From positions 2,294,001 through 2,358,000 of the forward strand of contig JAAFYY010000001.1 in assembly GCA_014284505.1 (NCBI GenBank): a DNA stretch of 64,000 bases, written 5' to 3'. The translations under genes and the position numbers were made by a program. Below, piece by piece: positions 53,003 through 61,840 of the stretch; the first letter of the stretch is position 1, and each line of letters begins with the position of its first letter. The DNA is from Streptacidiphilus sp. 4-A2. Lineage in GTDB: Bacteria > Actinomycetota > Actinomycetes > Streptomycetales > Streptomycetaceae. Below the pieces are notes generated by a model. That model did no database searches, was not told the origin of the DNA, and worked only from the letters and a program-made list of their open reading frames with translations.

Positions 53003-53623
53003 TCAGTTGAGGATCCGGCGGACAAGTGCTGCTTGCGTGCTGCGGATCGACTGCGGCGACTGCCCTGAGGCGAGCAGTTCGTCGATGAGGTCGGGGCGCA
53101 GTGCGCCGAGCAGGACGTGGGCGGCGTAGTCGGCGTCGAGGTCCGGTGCGCCGGAACCGGCCTGTTCGATGAGGTCACGCAGGGTTGCGTGCGACAGCCG
53201 GTAGTACTCCGCCCGCAGCATCCCGGAGGAGGCGACTTCCCTGGCCCGGGCGAGGTGGCGGTTGTCCAGTTTGAAGGTGAGCAGCGCGTCGAGGATGGCG
53301 AGGACGCGCTCGCGCGGCTGGGTGCCGGGGCCGAGCGGTGGGGCGCCGTCCTGGATGGCCTCGCGCAGTGAGGCCATCCGCTCGGCGAACAGGGCGTCGA
53401 GGAGGTTGTCCCTGCTGCCGAACGCACGGAACAGGGTTCCCTTGCCGACGCCGGCCGCGGCGGCGATGTCGTCCATGGAGACCGTGTGCGGTGCGTCGGT
53501 GTCGGCGAAGAGCGCATCCGCGGCAGCGAGCACAAGAGAGCGGGGGAAGGGCGGACGGCCGCGTCGAGGCTGCTTCTTGTCGGACTGATGGTCCGAAACG
53601 GTGTTAGCATTATCCGGACTCAT
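53003..53623 (-). CDS. TetR/AcrR-family repressor
   Basis: 206 residues. HTH at about 24-75: RGRPPFPRSLVLAAADALFADTDAPHTVSMDDIAAAAGVGKGTLFRAFGSRDNLLDALF. C-terminal helices with GMLRAEYYRLSHATLRDLIEQAGSGAPDLDADYAAHVLLGALRPDLIDELLASG. Divergent from the NTF2-like gene at 53651, only 27 nt apart; its ATG lies inside a CGGACT-CAT-AGTCCG palindrome. It therefore probably represses itself by covering its own start and the neighbour's promoter. Confidence 0.92.
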   Translation of the reverse strand: MSPDNANTVSDHQSDKKQPRRGRPPFPRSLVLAAADALFADTDAPHTVSMDDIAAAAGVGKGTLFRAFGSRDNLLDALFAERMASLREAIQDGAPPLGPGTQPRERVLAILDALLTFKLDNRHLARAREVASSGMLRAEYYRLSHATLRDLIEQAGSGAPDLDADYAAHVLLGALRPDLIDELLASGQSPQSIRSTQAALVRRILN

Positions 53624-53629
53624 AGTCCG
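53581..53629. promoter_or_regulatory. Two CGGAC palindromes at the TetR/NTF2 gap
   Basis: CGGACTCATAGTCCG (53615-53629, perfect) and CGGACTGATGGTCCG (53581-53595, inverted CGGAC/GTCCG). Centres are 34 bp apart. The first contains the repressor start codon and the second lies within its first codons. Confidence 0.65.
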
Positions 53630-53650
53630 TAACTATACCGGAGGAATCTC

Positions 53651-54052
53651 ATGTCCCCTGCTTCCACCCTGCCCAAGTGGCTGTCCGACGCCGTGGGCAG
53701 CCTCGCCGCCGGCGACATCGACGGCTGGACGGGGATCTTCGTGCCCGACGCCGTCTACGAGATCCCCTTCGCACCCCAGGGCCGGCCGCAGCGCCTTGAG
53801 GGGCGCGAACAGATCGCGGCCTACATGAGCCGGCTCCCCGGGATACTCCGCTTCGGAGCCCTCACCGACGTGCGCGTACGCGAGGCCGGGGACGAACTCA
53901 TCGTCGAGGCGGTCGGCCATCACCACCGCATCGCCGAGGACATGCCGTTCGATGTCAGCTACATCTGGTTCATCACCCACCACGAAGGCCGTGTGTCACA
54001 CATGCGCGACTACATGGGCCAGCGCCAGCCCTCCGCCGGTCAGGAGCCCTGA
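53651..54052 (+). CDS. NTF2/SnoaL-like protein
   Basis: 133 residues: LPKWLSDAVGSLAAGDIDGWTGIFVPDAVYEIPFAPQGRPQRLEGREQIAAYMSRLPGILRFG, then strands ELIVEAVGHHHRIAEDMPFDVSYIWFITHHEGRVSHMRDYMG. NTF2-like fold seen in ketosteroid-isomerase-like and SnoaL-like proteins. GGAGG 6 nt before ATG. Under the divergent TetR. Likely acts on a small hydrophobic ligand; the reaction is not identifiable. Confidence 0.85.
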   Translation: MSPASTLPKWLSDAVGSLAAGDIDGWTGIFVPDAVYEIPFAPQGRPQRLEGREQIAAYMSRLPGILRFGALTDVRVREAGDELIVEAVGHHHRIAEDMPFDVSYIWFITHHEGRVSHMRDYMGQRQPSAGQEP

Positions 54053-54242
54053 CCTCTCGGCCCCGCCATCGACGGTGCTCGGGGGCGGCACGAATCCCGG
54101 CGGGACGGCATCCGGTGCTTCGCACGGGAACTGGAACTGGACGTCCACGCGGCGGCCTGCGGCTGGGGCCTCACCAACGGCCCGAGGCGGTCACCCAGGC
54201 CGACCCCGGGACTCGACCCGGTGCCGCCGCATCGACAGGGCG

Positions 54243-55102
54243 TCAGGCGCCGATCGCGGAGAGCCCGTGCGGCGTCATGGACCTGGCCCGTGCGGTGATC
54301 AGCGAGCGGAGTGCCTGTTCGGCCGCGGCGTCGGCCGGGGTCAGCACGGCCAGCCGCTGGTCGGAACCGTCCAGCGCGGCCATGGCGTCGTAGCAGACGG
54401 TCAGTTCGCCGGCCACCGCATGCCGGATGCGTTTGCTCCCGTGCGCGCGTTCCTGGACCGTGTGATCCTCCCACCAGGCCGCGAATCGCGAGCTGACGGC
54501 GCGCAGTTCGGCGATCAGCGCGTTGAGTGGCGGGTCCTCGCGGTGGCGCGCGAGGTTGGCACGCAGATTCCCCACTGTCTCGCGGGCGATCTGTTCCCAG
54601 TCCAGTTGCGCGGCGCGTACGTCTGGATCAGCGAGATCATTCGGGCGGCGTTGTCGGCACCGGGAGATCCGAAGCCCTCCCCGAACAGGGCCGCGGCCGC
54701 GCTGTTGTGGGCCAGGATGCCGAAGCGGAAGTCGATCACGTAGGCGGGCAGCAGCGGCATGCCGTCCAGAAGGGCCTTCAGCGAGCGGCTCACCGGTCCG
54801 GCACATGCGCCGCAGGCGGACCTGGCGCGCGCGATCAGTGCAGGTGTTCCCGCTCGGTCTGCGACATACGCAGCGCGGCCGCGACACCGTCCAGCACGCC
54901 GACCCCGGGGTCCCCCCCGGCTGCTCCAGACGGATCCAGTCGATACTGACGGCCGCCAGCTGAGCCACCTCCTGGCGGCGCAGCCCCGGGGTGCGGCGTC
55001 TGCCGACGCACGGCAGGCCGACGTCGGCCGGCGCCACCGTGCCCGCGCCGCGCGCAGGAACTGCGCCAGTTCGCTCTGCCGCCGCTCTCGCCCGTTCGTC
55101 AT
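54243..55102 (-). CDS. XRE-family regulator with MmyB-like C-terminal domain, frameshifted
   Basis: About 285 codons. MTNGRERRQSELAQFLRAARAR, then indels near 55045 and 54930. HTH fragments GLRRQEVAQLAAVSIDWIRLEQ; then SRSLKALLDGMPLLPAYVIDFRFGILAHNSAAAALFGEGF (the MmyB-like ligand domain's P-A-x-V-x-D hallmark). A further indel near 54630 leads to LDWEQIARETVGNLRANLARHREDPPLNALIAELRAVSSRFAAWWEDHTVQERAHGSKRIRHAVAGELTVCYDAM. This family typically regulates an adjacent oxidoreductase; here the neighbour is the divergent PEBP gene. At least three indels. Confidence 0.85.
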
Positions 55103-55252
55103 GCCGCCATGATCTCCACTCCCCCGGGCCGCGTCCACGGGGCTGGGTGGTACTGCGGACACCAGGGTGCGCGAGGCCTTCCTCGCCGCCGCCACCGGCC
55201 GCGATGGTTGCCGTCGTACCCACCGCACCGCGTCTGGACCCTGGAGGTCACC

Positions 55253-55888
55253 TTGAAGAAGCCTGCCCGCAGTATCGCCGCAACAGCCGCGGCAGCAGTT
55301 GCGCTGACCCTTGCCGTCGGCGGCGCCGCCTCGGCGCACGGCGCAAGCGCCGACCGGCGTCCCGGCACCCGCGCCGACGGGATACGGCTACACCACGATA
55401 CGCAGCGGCATCCCCGACGCCGCCGCCGTTTCACCGTGACCAGCCCCCAGGTCCACGACGGCGGGACGTTCCCGGCGAGCGCCTGGGCCGACGCCTTCGG
55501 ATGCTCCGGCGGCGACCGGCAGATCACGCTGGAGTGGGCCGGCGCGCCGGGCGGGACCCGCAGCTTCGCGGTCACCATGTACGACCCGGACGCCCCACCG
55601 GCAGCGGCTTCTGGCACTGGCTGGAGTGGGACATCCCCAGCAGTGCCACCGCACTGGGCCCCACCGCCCCGGTCAGCGCGGTCTCCGGCACCGACGATGC
55701 CGGTCTGACCGGATATCTGGGCCCGTGCCCGCCGGCCGGTGACGTGAACCACGGTTACCAGATCACCGTCTACGCGCTGGACACCGCCACCCTGGGCTGC
55801 CCGCCACCACGCCACCCGCGCTGGCCGCCTTCACCATGAGCGCCACATCATCGGCTACGCCCGCATGACGGTGGACGCCCGCCGCTGA
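55253..55888 (+). CDS. Secreted PEBP-family (YbhB/YbcL-like) protein, frameshifted
   Basis: Phosphatidylethanolamine-binding-protein family. TTG start with GGAGG 5 nt upstream; signal peptide KKPARSIAATAAAAVALTLAVGGAASAHG. After indels near 55378 and 55425, SPQVHDGGTFPASAWADAFGCSGGDRQITLEWAGAPGGTRSFAVTMYDPDAP. Another near 55605 gives GFWHWLEWDIPSSATAL, GTDDAGLTGYLGPCPPAGDVNHGYQITVYALDTATLG, and one near 55800-55840 gives AHIIGYARMTVDARR at the end. DPDAP and GPCPP are PEBP hallmarks. Ligand and role are unknown in bacteria. Its 3' end overlaps, on the opposite strand, the run-on frame of the next hydrolase. Confidence 0.85.
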
Positions 55889-55889
55889 T

Positions 55890-56890
55890 CCGAACGTCGG
55901 GTCACTGTCATTGATGCCTTCTTCGACCTCGCCGGTCCAGTCATCACCGCGCGCGGCCTGATCCGGCGGTCCTGGACAACTCACCGCTGGGTCGAACGCC
56001 CGGACCGCCGACCGTGATCCTTCGGCCCCGCTCCGGTCACTCGGCAGATCAGCGGACAGGAAGGGAGCAAGGAGCGCGAACAATGCGTCGGGGCGGTCGG
56101 GGATGATGTGGCCGCAGTCCTGGAGATGGTGTCCGACCAGGTCGTCCGCGATGGGACGGAGTTGGCGTTCGAGCCCGGTGCCGACGGGATGAGAGCCGAC
56201 GGCCATGGTGGGCATGGTCAGCCGGGCCGTCGCAACGGCGTCCTGGATCTGCTGCGCGCTGGTGGGCAGGGCTCGGTAGTAGGCGAACGCGCAGCGAAGG
56301 GCTTCGCTCCCGGTGTACGCGTGAACGAAAGCCGCACGGATGTCGTCGGGTACTCCTCGCCCGAGCGTCCCCGAGTCGAGGAACCAGTCGATGTACGGGG
56401 CCTCGTTGCCGGCCAGGACGGTCTCGGCGAGGCCGGGGACGGCGTGGAAGCCGAACCACCACGGGGCGCCGCCCGCGACGATGTGTTCAGCTCCGGGCAG
56501 GCGGCCGAGCAGTGCCTCCATCACGACCAGGCGCCGGACCAGTCCGGGCCGGCGCAGCGCGAGCAGGACGGCGGGGGCGGTGCCCGCGTCGATGCCGACC
56601 ACCGCTGCCGAGGGCTCGCCGAGTGCGTCGAGCAGCCCCTCGGCGTCGGCGGCCAGGGTGCCCGCGTCGTAACCCCCGACGGCACGTGCACTGGCACCGA
56701 GGCCGCGCAGGTCCGGGGCGATGACCCGGTACTGTCCGGCCAGTCGGCCCATGATGCCGCTCCAGAGCTGCCAGGTGTGCGGGAAGCCGTGCAGCAGGAG
56801 AACCGCGGGTCCGTCCCCGGCGATTGCGACGTTCAGCTGGACGCCGTTCGTCGCGATGCGGCGCAGTTGGTGTGCGGCGGTGACGGGCAT
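55890..56890 (-). CDS. Alpha/beta hydrolase (epoxide-hydrolase-like, Asp nucleophile)
   Basis: About 300 recognisable residues. VAIAGDGPAVLLLHGFPHTWQLWSGIMGRLAGQYRVIAPDLRGLGAS (oxyanion HGFPHTW), nucleophile elbow AAVVGIDAGTAPAVLL with Asp at the nucleophile position, cap region with YIDWFLDSG, and HHLQDCGHIIPDRPDALFALLAPFL with the His. HGxPxxW plus Asp suits epoxide hydrolases or dehalogenases. The open frame continues past the domain to 55763 over the convergent PEBP gene, so the natural stop is probably hidden by an indel; I end it at 55890. Divergent from the HxlR regulator. Confidence 0.82.
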
Positions 56891-56907
56891 GACGGCTCCT
56901 GCGACTG

Positions 56908-56940
56908 GTTACCATTGGTGACTACAGAACGATAGGTAAC
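56908..56940. promoter_or_regulatory. Candidate HxlR operator
   Basis: GTTACC (56908-56913) and GGTAAC (56935-56940) form an inverted pair, in an AT-rich gap between the divergent hydrolase and HxlR genes; GGTTACCATTGGTGA inside it has a further partial match. The fit to HxlR regulation is from position only. Confidence 0.4.
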
Positions 56941-56990
56941 TGTCGGGCCGCTTCCTAGACGGCACTTTCAGGGAAGGTGGTGAGCCACAG

Positions 56991-57401
56991 GTGACCACCG
57001 GAGAACCCCGGGCCGCCGGTCGCGGGGTACGCGGCGATCTGTTCGATCCCCAGTGTCCGACGCGGCAGTTGCTGGACCGCATCGGTACGAAGTGGACGTC
57101 CATGGCCGTCAGGACGCTCGCCGACGCCGCCCCGGACGAGGTGCGCTTCGCAGAGCTGAGACGCCGGATGCCCGGCGTCTCACAGAAGATGCTGTCCGTG
57201 ACGCTGCGAAGCCTGACCCGCGACGGGCTGGTGTCTCGTCGGGTCGAACCGACCGTGCCGCCTCGGGTCTTCTACCGGCTCACCGGGCTCGGGCTGTCCC
57301 TGGAAGCCGCGCTTGCGGGACTGCGGACCTGGGCGGAGGAGCACATGGCCGAGATCGACCGCGCCAACGAAGCCGTCGCCCAGGAGGTCGATCAGGGATA
57401 G
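56991..57401 (+). CDS. HxlR-family winged-helix regulator
   Basis: 136 residues: LFDPQCPTRQLLDRIGTKWTSMAVRTLADAAPDEVRFAELRRRMPGVSQKMLSVTLRSLTRDGLVSRRVEPTVPPRVFYRLTGLGLSL. This is the HxlR layout with the N-terminal Cys (CPTRQ) often used as a redox or electrophile sensor. GTG start with GGAAGG and GGTGAG upstream. Divergent from the alpha/beta hydrolase, its probable target. Confidence 0.93.
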   Translation: MTTGEPRAAGRGVRGDLFDPQCPTRQLLDRIGTKWTSMAVRTLADAAPDEVRFAELRRRMPGVSQKMLSVTLRSLTRDGLVSRRVEPTVPPRVFYRLTGLGLSLEAALAGLRTWAEEHMAEIDRANEAVAQEVDQG

Positions 57402-57602
57402 CAGCCCGGCCCAGCGCTCGGGGTCGGCGCCGCGGTCGACGGGCTGGTAGGTGTGCCCGTCCCAGTCGTACAGCCGGTCGGGCGCAAAGGTGTAGCGGGG
57501 CCGCGCGGCGATGGCGTCCCGGATCCAGGGAGACCGCCCGGGCCAACTGCCGCGCTGCTCCATGGCGTCGTCGAGGTGCCGACGCCAGTCGTCGATGGTC
57601 AC
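57400..57602 (-). pseudogene. Fragment of a PCMT-like methyltransferase N-terminus
   Basis: About 67 codons: MTIDDWRRHLDDAMEQRGSWPGRSPWIRDAIAARPRYTFAPDRLYDWDGHTYQPVDRGADPERWAGLL. The pattern R-x-x-F-x-P-x-x-(W/Y), then D-G-x-T-Y-x-P-V-D, then D-P-x-x-W resembles the start of isoaspartyl-methyltransferase-like enzymes that accompany ATP-grasp RiPP systems. The SAM motif that should follow is absent; the frame runs into the antisense of the HxlR 3' end. So it is a truncated remnant. Confidence 0.5.
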
Positions 57603-57808
57603 TTCTTGTGCGTCCCGTTGCCGGATGGCGGGCTGGGGACCTGGCCATCGCCGCTGCCGGGGCGGGGCACCCGTGCTCGCCAGCCCGGCGGCCGGGCTCG
57701 ACCCCGGCCGCCCGAACCCACTGCTTCAGCCCGATGCCGGCTGTCGGCCTGGGGAGCGGCCGTTTGACGAGCCTGTTGCCGGCCGAGAACAAACAGATGC
57801 GGCCCGGG

Positions 57809-58757
57809 TCACAGGTGGGAGGTGAGCTCGGCCACGATGTCGGCCGCCGGCTGTGCCTTGTTCGCGAGTCGACGCTCTGTCCGGCCCACATCGAGAGCGC
57901 TTCGATGTCACCGGTGGTCCCGGCCATTGGCGGTGCCGGCTCGTAGCGCACGATCGGTTCACCGGAGGCGAAATGCCCGATCACGTCGCCCGCTCCTGGC
58001 CGCTGCGCGAGCGGAGGGCGGCCCGCGGCCTGCCACGCGTCGGCGGTCGAGTTGCGCAGCGCGCGGTGGGGAGAGTCGGGCCACCCGACCGAGTACAGGT
58101 TGGGGTACCGCTGAGGATCGGTCTCGGCCGCGGCGATCAGTCGGCGCCGGTAGTCCTCGTGGATAGGCATCTCCTCGGCAAGCAGGAACCGCGTTCCCAG
58201 CCACGCGGCCTGGGCACCCAGCGCCAGCACCGCCGCGACTCCCCTGGCGTCGCCGATCCCCCGCCGCGATCACCGGCACCGGCGCCACCGCGTCCACCAC
58301 AGCCGGCACCAGCGGCAGCGTCGCGACGTCGCCCCACACGTGCCCGCCGGCCTCCCAGCCCTGCGCGACGACCACGTCCACGCCGGCCGCGACTGCCCGC
58401 CGTGCCTCCTCGGCGGTGCCGACCGTGTGCATGACGATCCCCCCGGCGTCGTGGACCTGCTCGGTGTAGCCGCTGGGATCACCCATGAAAAACGACACGA
58501 TCCGCAAGCCTGCCTCAAGCGCCTGCTCCAGGCGACGGTGACGGTCCTCGGTGAGCACGAGGTTGCCGCAGAACGGCCGCGCGGTCAGCGCCGCCGTCTC
58601 ACGAACGAACGGCTCCTACGTCTTCCGACCAGGTCAGCGTCACCATACCGAGCGCACCGGCATTCGAAACCGCCGCGGCCAGCGGAGGACACGCAACCAT
58701 GGGCGCCAGGACGATCGGCTGTTCGATCCCGAGCAACTCGCACACCGGCGTGGGCAT
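57809..58757 (-). CDS. Nitronate monooxygenase (2-nitropropane dioxygenase family), frameshifted
   Basis: FMN TIM-barrel enzyme, about 315 codons. Starts MPTPVCELLGIEQPIVLAPMVACPPLAAAVSNAGALGMVTLTW at ATG 58757. After an indel near 58590, LTEDRHRRLEQALEAGLRIVSFFMGDP, GGIVMHTVGTAEEARRAVAAGVDVVVAQGWEAGGHVWGDVATLPLVPAVVDAVAPVPVIAAG. Another near 58260, then LALGAQAAWLGTRFLLAEE; a last indel near 57880, ending LTSHL. GWEAGGH and LGTRFL are family hallmarks. It oxidises alkyl nitronates or other anionic carbon substrates. It overlaps the 3' end of the redoxin gene. Confidence 0.85.
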
Positions 58758-58762
58758 CGCGT

Positions 58763-59374
58763 TCACCCTTGCTTGGATCGACGTACGAGTTGGGCGCTGA
58801 ACCGGGGGCCCGCCGGTCCCAGCCGTGAAAACTCGAGTAGTCTCCGGCGTCCCAGGCCTCGCGCAGCCCGGGGACGGTCGGATCCCAGTCCGGGCGGATC
58901 TCGGCAGTCGCGGTCCGCAGGTCGTGCCACAGGTCGTAGAACGACGGGCGCCCCCAGAACCAGTAGCCGTTGTAGACGCTGTGGATGACCAGTCCCGGCT
59001 TGAGCACGAGCGTGTGCGGGATCATCGGGTTGTGCTCGGGGTCCGTGTACTCCTGGATCTCCAGATCCTGCTGGACGCTCCGCTCGGGGTCGGACAGGAA
59101 GGGCCACTGAGCACCCACAGAGGCGCGGAACTCCTGCAACGTGTGATGGTCGTCGGTGGCGATCGTGACCACCTGTGTGTACGCCACCGCGATCTTCGCG
59201 TAGTTCTCGGCCAGCTCCAGATGCTGCCGGTGCTCTTTAGGGCAGTAGTTGCCACGCGCGAGCGTCAGGATCAACGGGTCCCCCCTGAAGCTCGCTCAGC
59301 GTGCGGACGGTGCCGGTGTGGTCGGGCAGCGCATAATCAGGGAAGGTCCCACCGGGGACGATGTCGGAACGCAC
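58763..59374 (-). CDS. Redoxin (AhpC/TSA-like) with ARGNYCPKEH motif, frameshifted
   Basis: About 204 codons. GTG 59374 (GGAGAGG upstream) begins MRSDIVPGGTFPDYALPDHTGTVRTLSELQG. After an indel near 59280 the rest reads LILTLARGNYCPKEHRQHLELAENYAKIAVAYTQVVTIATDDHHTLQEFRASVGAQWPFLSDPERSVQQDLEIQEYTDPEHNPMIPHTLVLKPGLVIHSVYNGYWFWGRPS. The Cys of NYCPKE takes the peroxidatic position. Probably a thiol peroxidase. The C-terminus near 58770 is uncertain because a TGA lies one frame away. Same strand as, and overlapping, the nitronate monooxygenase. Confidence 0.82.
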
Positions 59375-59432
59375 AGGATGACCGCCTCTCCTCCGGCGCC
59401 GCAGGTCCGGGTGCGACCTGCACGACGCACGT

Positions 59433-59464
59433 GCCTGCCTGCTTGCTTGCTTGCTTGCTTGCTT
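59433..59464. repeat. Tetranucleotide microsatellite (GCCT)2(GCTT)6
   Basis: Two GCCT units (59433-59440) followed by six GCTT units (59441-59464). It is unusual in a genome this GC-rich. It lies about 60 nt upstream of the redoxin start. Confidence 0.9.
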
Positions 59465-59806
59465 GCTGTAAGTCAGGACCTGACCGCATTCGCAGGCACA
59501 CGCATGCCTGACGGCAGGATGTCCCCCTCGGCGCTTGCACCCACACCTGTGCCTCACCCGAAAGCCTTAAGCGCCGTGACCCGCGTGGGCAACTGGCAGA
59601 GCGGCCGCGCGCAGCCACGAGACTTCGGACGGGAACGGCGCCTTCACCCGGCGGCGGCCCGCCATTCTGCCAGGAGGGTGATGCCGTGAATTACTGACTG
59701 CCTCGAAGGGCACGCTACCACCAACGCTGAATCCCGATCATGGCAACGCCGCCTGTGCAGGCTTCGCCGTGAACGGGGTAATGAGACCGACGTGTGGAGG
59801 CACCAG
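59465..59806. other. Gap upstream of the VOC gene
   Basis: About 340 nt without a supported gene. It contains the strong GGAGG ribosome site for the VOC gene at 59796-59800. No clear promoter or repeat apart from the microsatellite just before it. Confidence 0.4.
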
Positions 59807-60275
59807 ATGGCCGAACTCCCGCCACCGCCAGAAGGAATTGTGCTGGCCCACTTCATCGTCTCAGACGATGTCGAGCGCTCTCGACGCTTCTACACCGAAG
59901 TGCTCGGCGGCCGGTTGGCCTACTCCGGCCCCGGAGGTCTGACCTATGTCGCACTGGCCAACAGCTGGATCATCATCAATGTCGGCGGAGGCCCGACCGA
60001 CGACAAGCCGTCGGTCAGCCTTGAAACACCGCGCGACCCCGACCGGGTCAGCAGCTTCCTCAATATCCGGGTCAAGGACATCCACGCCCTGTACACGGAG
60101 TGGAGCGCCCGGGTGCCCAGTTCCTGACGCCGCCGAAACAGCACCAGTACGAGATCCGCTGCTACATCCGCGACCCGACGGCCATCTGATCGAGGTAGGG
60201 CAAACCACCGACCCGGATGGAGACTGGACGCCCGCCCACTGGCCGCCAAGTACACGCACCGGCGATTCGGAGTGA
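59807..60275 (+). CDS. VOC/glyoxalase-fold protein, frameshifted
   Basis: About 156 codons. ATG 59807 with GGAGG 7 nt upstream: EGIVLAHFIVSDDVERSRRFYTEVLGGRLAYSGPGGLTYVALANSWIIINVGGGPTDDKPSVSLETP, then VSSFLNIRVKDIHALYTEWSA. One missing G near 60113 shifts the frame to RGAQFLTPPKQHQYEIRCYIRDPDGHLIEVGQTTD. Metal-ligand-type His in LAHFIV and Glu in HLIEVGQ fit the vicinal oxygen chelate fold. Could be a dioxygenase, isomerase or binding protein. Confidence 0.85.
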
Positions 60276-60548
60276 ACACCGAGACCCCGGCTACGCTCAG
60301 CGAGTCCGCCTGCCCGCGATACGCAGGACAGGGAAGCCCGATCTAGCCTCGGAATTAAGAGGCGTGACCTGAGCATGCACTGGTGTACACATTCCGGAAA
60401 GGAGGGGCCGGCGCAATTCGCCCACCAGGACGACGCACCGGCCAGACCGTCGTCAGAATGGACAACGGGCCGCTTCAACGGCCTGCCCCGACCCCACTCT
60501 TCCGGCTTGGATTCCAGAACCAACGCCGTTCTGTGAGGGCGGGGCTGG

Positions 60549-60869
60549 GTGCTGTCAGGGGTCGGCTGCAAGCATGTTGCTGCTGATGAAGCCGTCATCG
60601 ACCTGGGCGACCCCCGCTCCGGCACCTGCCGGCTGTTGATCGGGCGCAATCGCGGCACGGGCGAACTGGCCTACTACTGCTGCCACTCGCCCACCTCGGC
60701 AGTATTCGAGCTCCCACGCCTGTTCATCGGCCTGGCGGTCCGCCCTGCCCGCGACACCGCCCATCTGCTCGGCTGGTCGGACTGGCGCCGCCACCACCAT
60801 GCCCGGTCCCAGGCCAGCCGCAGGAGCAGCGTACGGGACTTTGTCCCATCACTGGTGGTACGGTCATAG
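60549..60869 (+). pseudogene. Remnant of an IS701-type transposase
   Basis: A 106-codon open frame containing DEAVIDLGDPRSGTCRLLIGRNRGTGELAYYCCHSPTS, closely like the LLxRRN..TGELAxYRCYSP block of IS701-family transposases, and near the end SDWRRHHHARSQASR, like the basic C-terminus of the same family. The middle (about 60 residues of the DDE region in full-length copies) is missing or scrambled and the N-terminal two thirds is absent. A dead copy; no inverted repeats seen. Confidence 0.6.
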
Positions 60870-60888
60870 GACAAAGTCCCATCACTGG
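60835..60888. promoter_or_regulatory. Operator-like repeats upstream of the oxidoreductase
   Basis: A perfect 12-bp inverted repeat, GGGACTTTGTCC (60835-60846) and GGACAAAGTCCC (60869-60880), and a 13-bp direct repeat GTCCCATCACTGG (60843-60855 and 60876-60888) are interleaved in 54 bp, ending 16 nt before the ATG. Strong sign of a regulator-binding site. The regulator is not in the window. Confidence 0.7.
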
Positions 60889-60904
60889 CCAGGAGAGGTC
60901 ACCG

Positions 60905-61840
60905 ATGAGTAAAGCTGTCCGATACCAGCGTTTTGGCGGTCCCGAAGTACTCGAACTCCAGGAGATACCCGAGCCGCACGCCGCGCCGGACGAGGTTCGC
61001 ATCCGGGTCACGGCCGCCGGGCTGAATCCGATGGACTGGAAAATCAGCGCGCAGCCCGACGTGGCGGCGCGGTTCGGCATCACCTTGCCGGCCGGGTTCG
61101 GCAGCGACTTCGCCGGAGTGGTGGACGAGGTGGGCGCCGAAGCCACGGGGTTCGCGACCGGCGACCGGGTGTACGGGGCTGCGATCGGCCGGTCCGTCGC
61201 CGATTTCGTGCTGGTCAAGACACCCACGGCACACCTGTGGCCCACCCCGGAGGGCATCAGCGACGCGGTGGCGGGCACGCTTCCGGTGTCCGGCCTGACG
61301 GCCGCCGCCGCGCTCGCCGCGATCGGGCTCCGCAGCGGGGACACCGTCCTGATCGGTGGGGCGGCGGGCGGCGTGGGCATCTTCGCCGTGCAGTTGGCGA
61401 AGCTTGCGGGTGCCCGGGTGCTCGGCACCGCCTCCGAGCGCACATTCGGATTCCTGCGCGGGCTCGGCGCCGAACCCGTGGCGTACGGCCCTGGCCTGGC
61501 GGACCGGGTGCGGGCTCTGGCACCCGAGGGGGTCACCGCCGCAACCGACCTGTTCGGAAGGGAGACGGCCGAGACCGCGCTCAAGCTCGGCGTGGCACCC
61601 GAGCGGATCTCCGTCATAGCCGACGGCCCCGCCCCGCCGCCCGGCGTGCGCAGGACGGGCGCCCTCGATGCGGTTCCGGGCGCCCTGGAACGGATCGCCG
61701 ACGCGATCCACGCTGGCGAGATCACGGTTCCGATCGCGGCGACCTTCCCGGCCGAGCGGATCCGCGAAGCCGTGACCATGCAGGCCGAGAGGCACGTCCA
61801 CGGCAAAATCGTGATCGCACTGTGCACCGGCACTCGCTGA
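60905..61840 (+). CDS. NADP-dependent quinone oxidoreductase-like (MDR) protein
   Basis: 311 residues, intact: MSKAVRYQRFGGPEVLELQEIPEPHAAPDEVRIRVTAAGLNPMDWKIS, PAGFGSDFAGVVDEVGAEATGFATGDRVYG, VSGLTAAAALAAIGLRSGDTVLIGGAAGGVGIFAVQLAKLAGARVLGTASE (nucleotide site GGAAGGVG) and the C-terminal GEITVPIAATFPAERIREAVTMQAERHVHGKIVI. Zinc-free medium-chain reductase group. AGGAGAGG lies 6 nt before ATG. Likely reduces quinones or enones. Expression is probably controlled by the repeats just upstream. Confidence 0.93.
   Translation: MSKAVRYQRFGGPEVLELQEIPEPHAAPDEVRIRVTAAGLNPMDWKISAQPDVAARFGITLPAGFGSDFAGVVDEVGAEATGFATGDRVYGAAIGRSVADFVLVKTPTAHLWPTPEGISDAVAGTLPVSGLTAAAALAAIGLRSGDTVLIGGAAGGVGIFAVQLAKLAGARVLGTASERTFGFLRGLGAEPVAYGPGLADRVRALAPEGVTAATDLFGRETAETALKLGVAPERISVIADGPAPPPGVRRTGALDAVPGALERIADAIHAGEITVPIAATFPAERIREAVTMQAERHVHGKIVIALCTGTR

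Noticed and set aside
52853..53068. Small plus-strand ORF between the lipoprotein and TetR genes
   Set aside because: It overlaps the end of the TetR gene antisense, has no ribosome site and a low-complexity translation.
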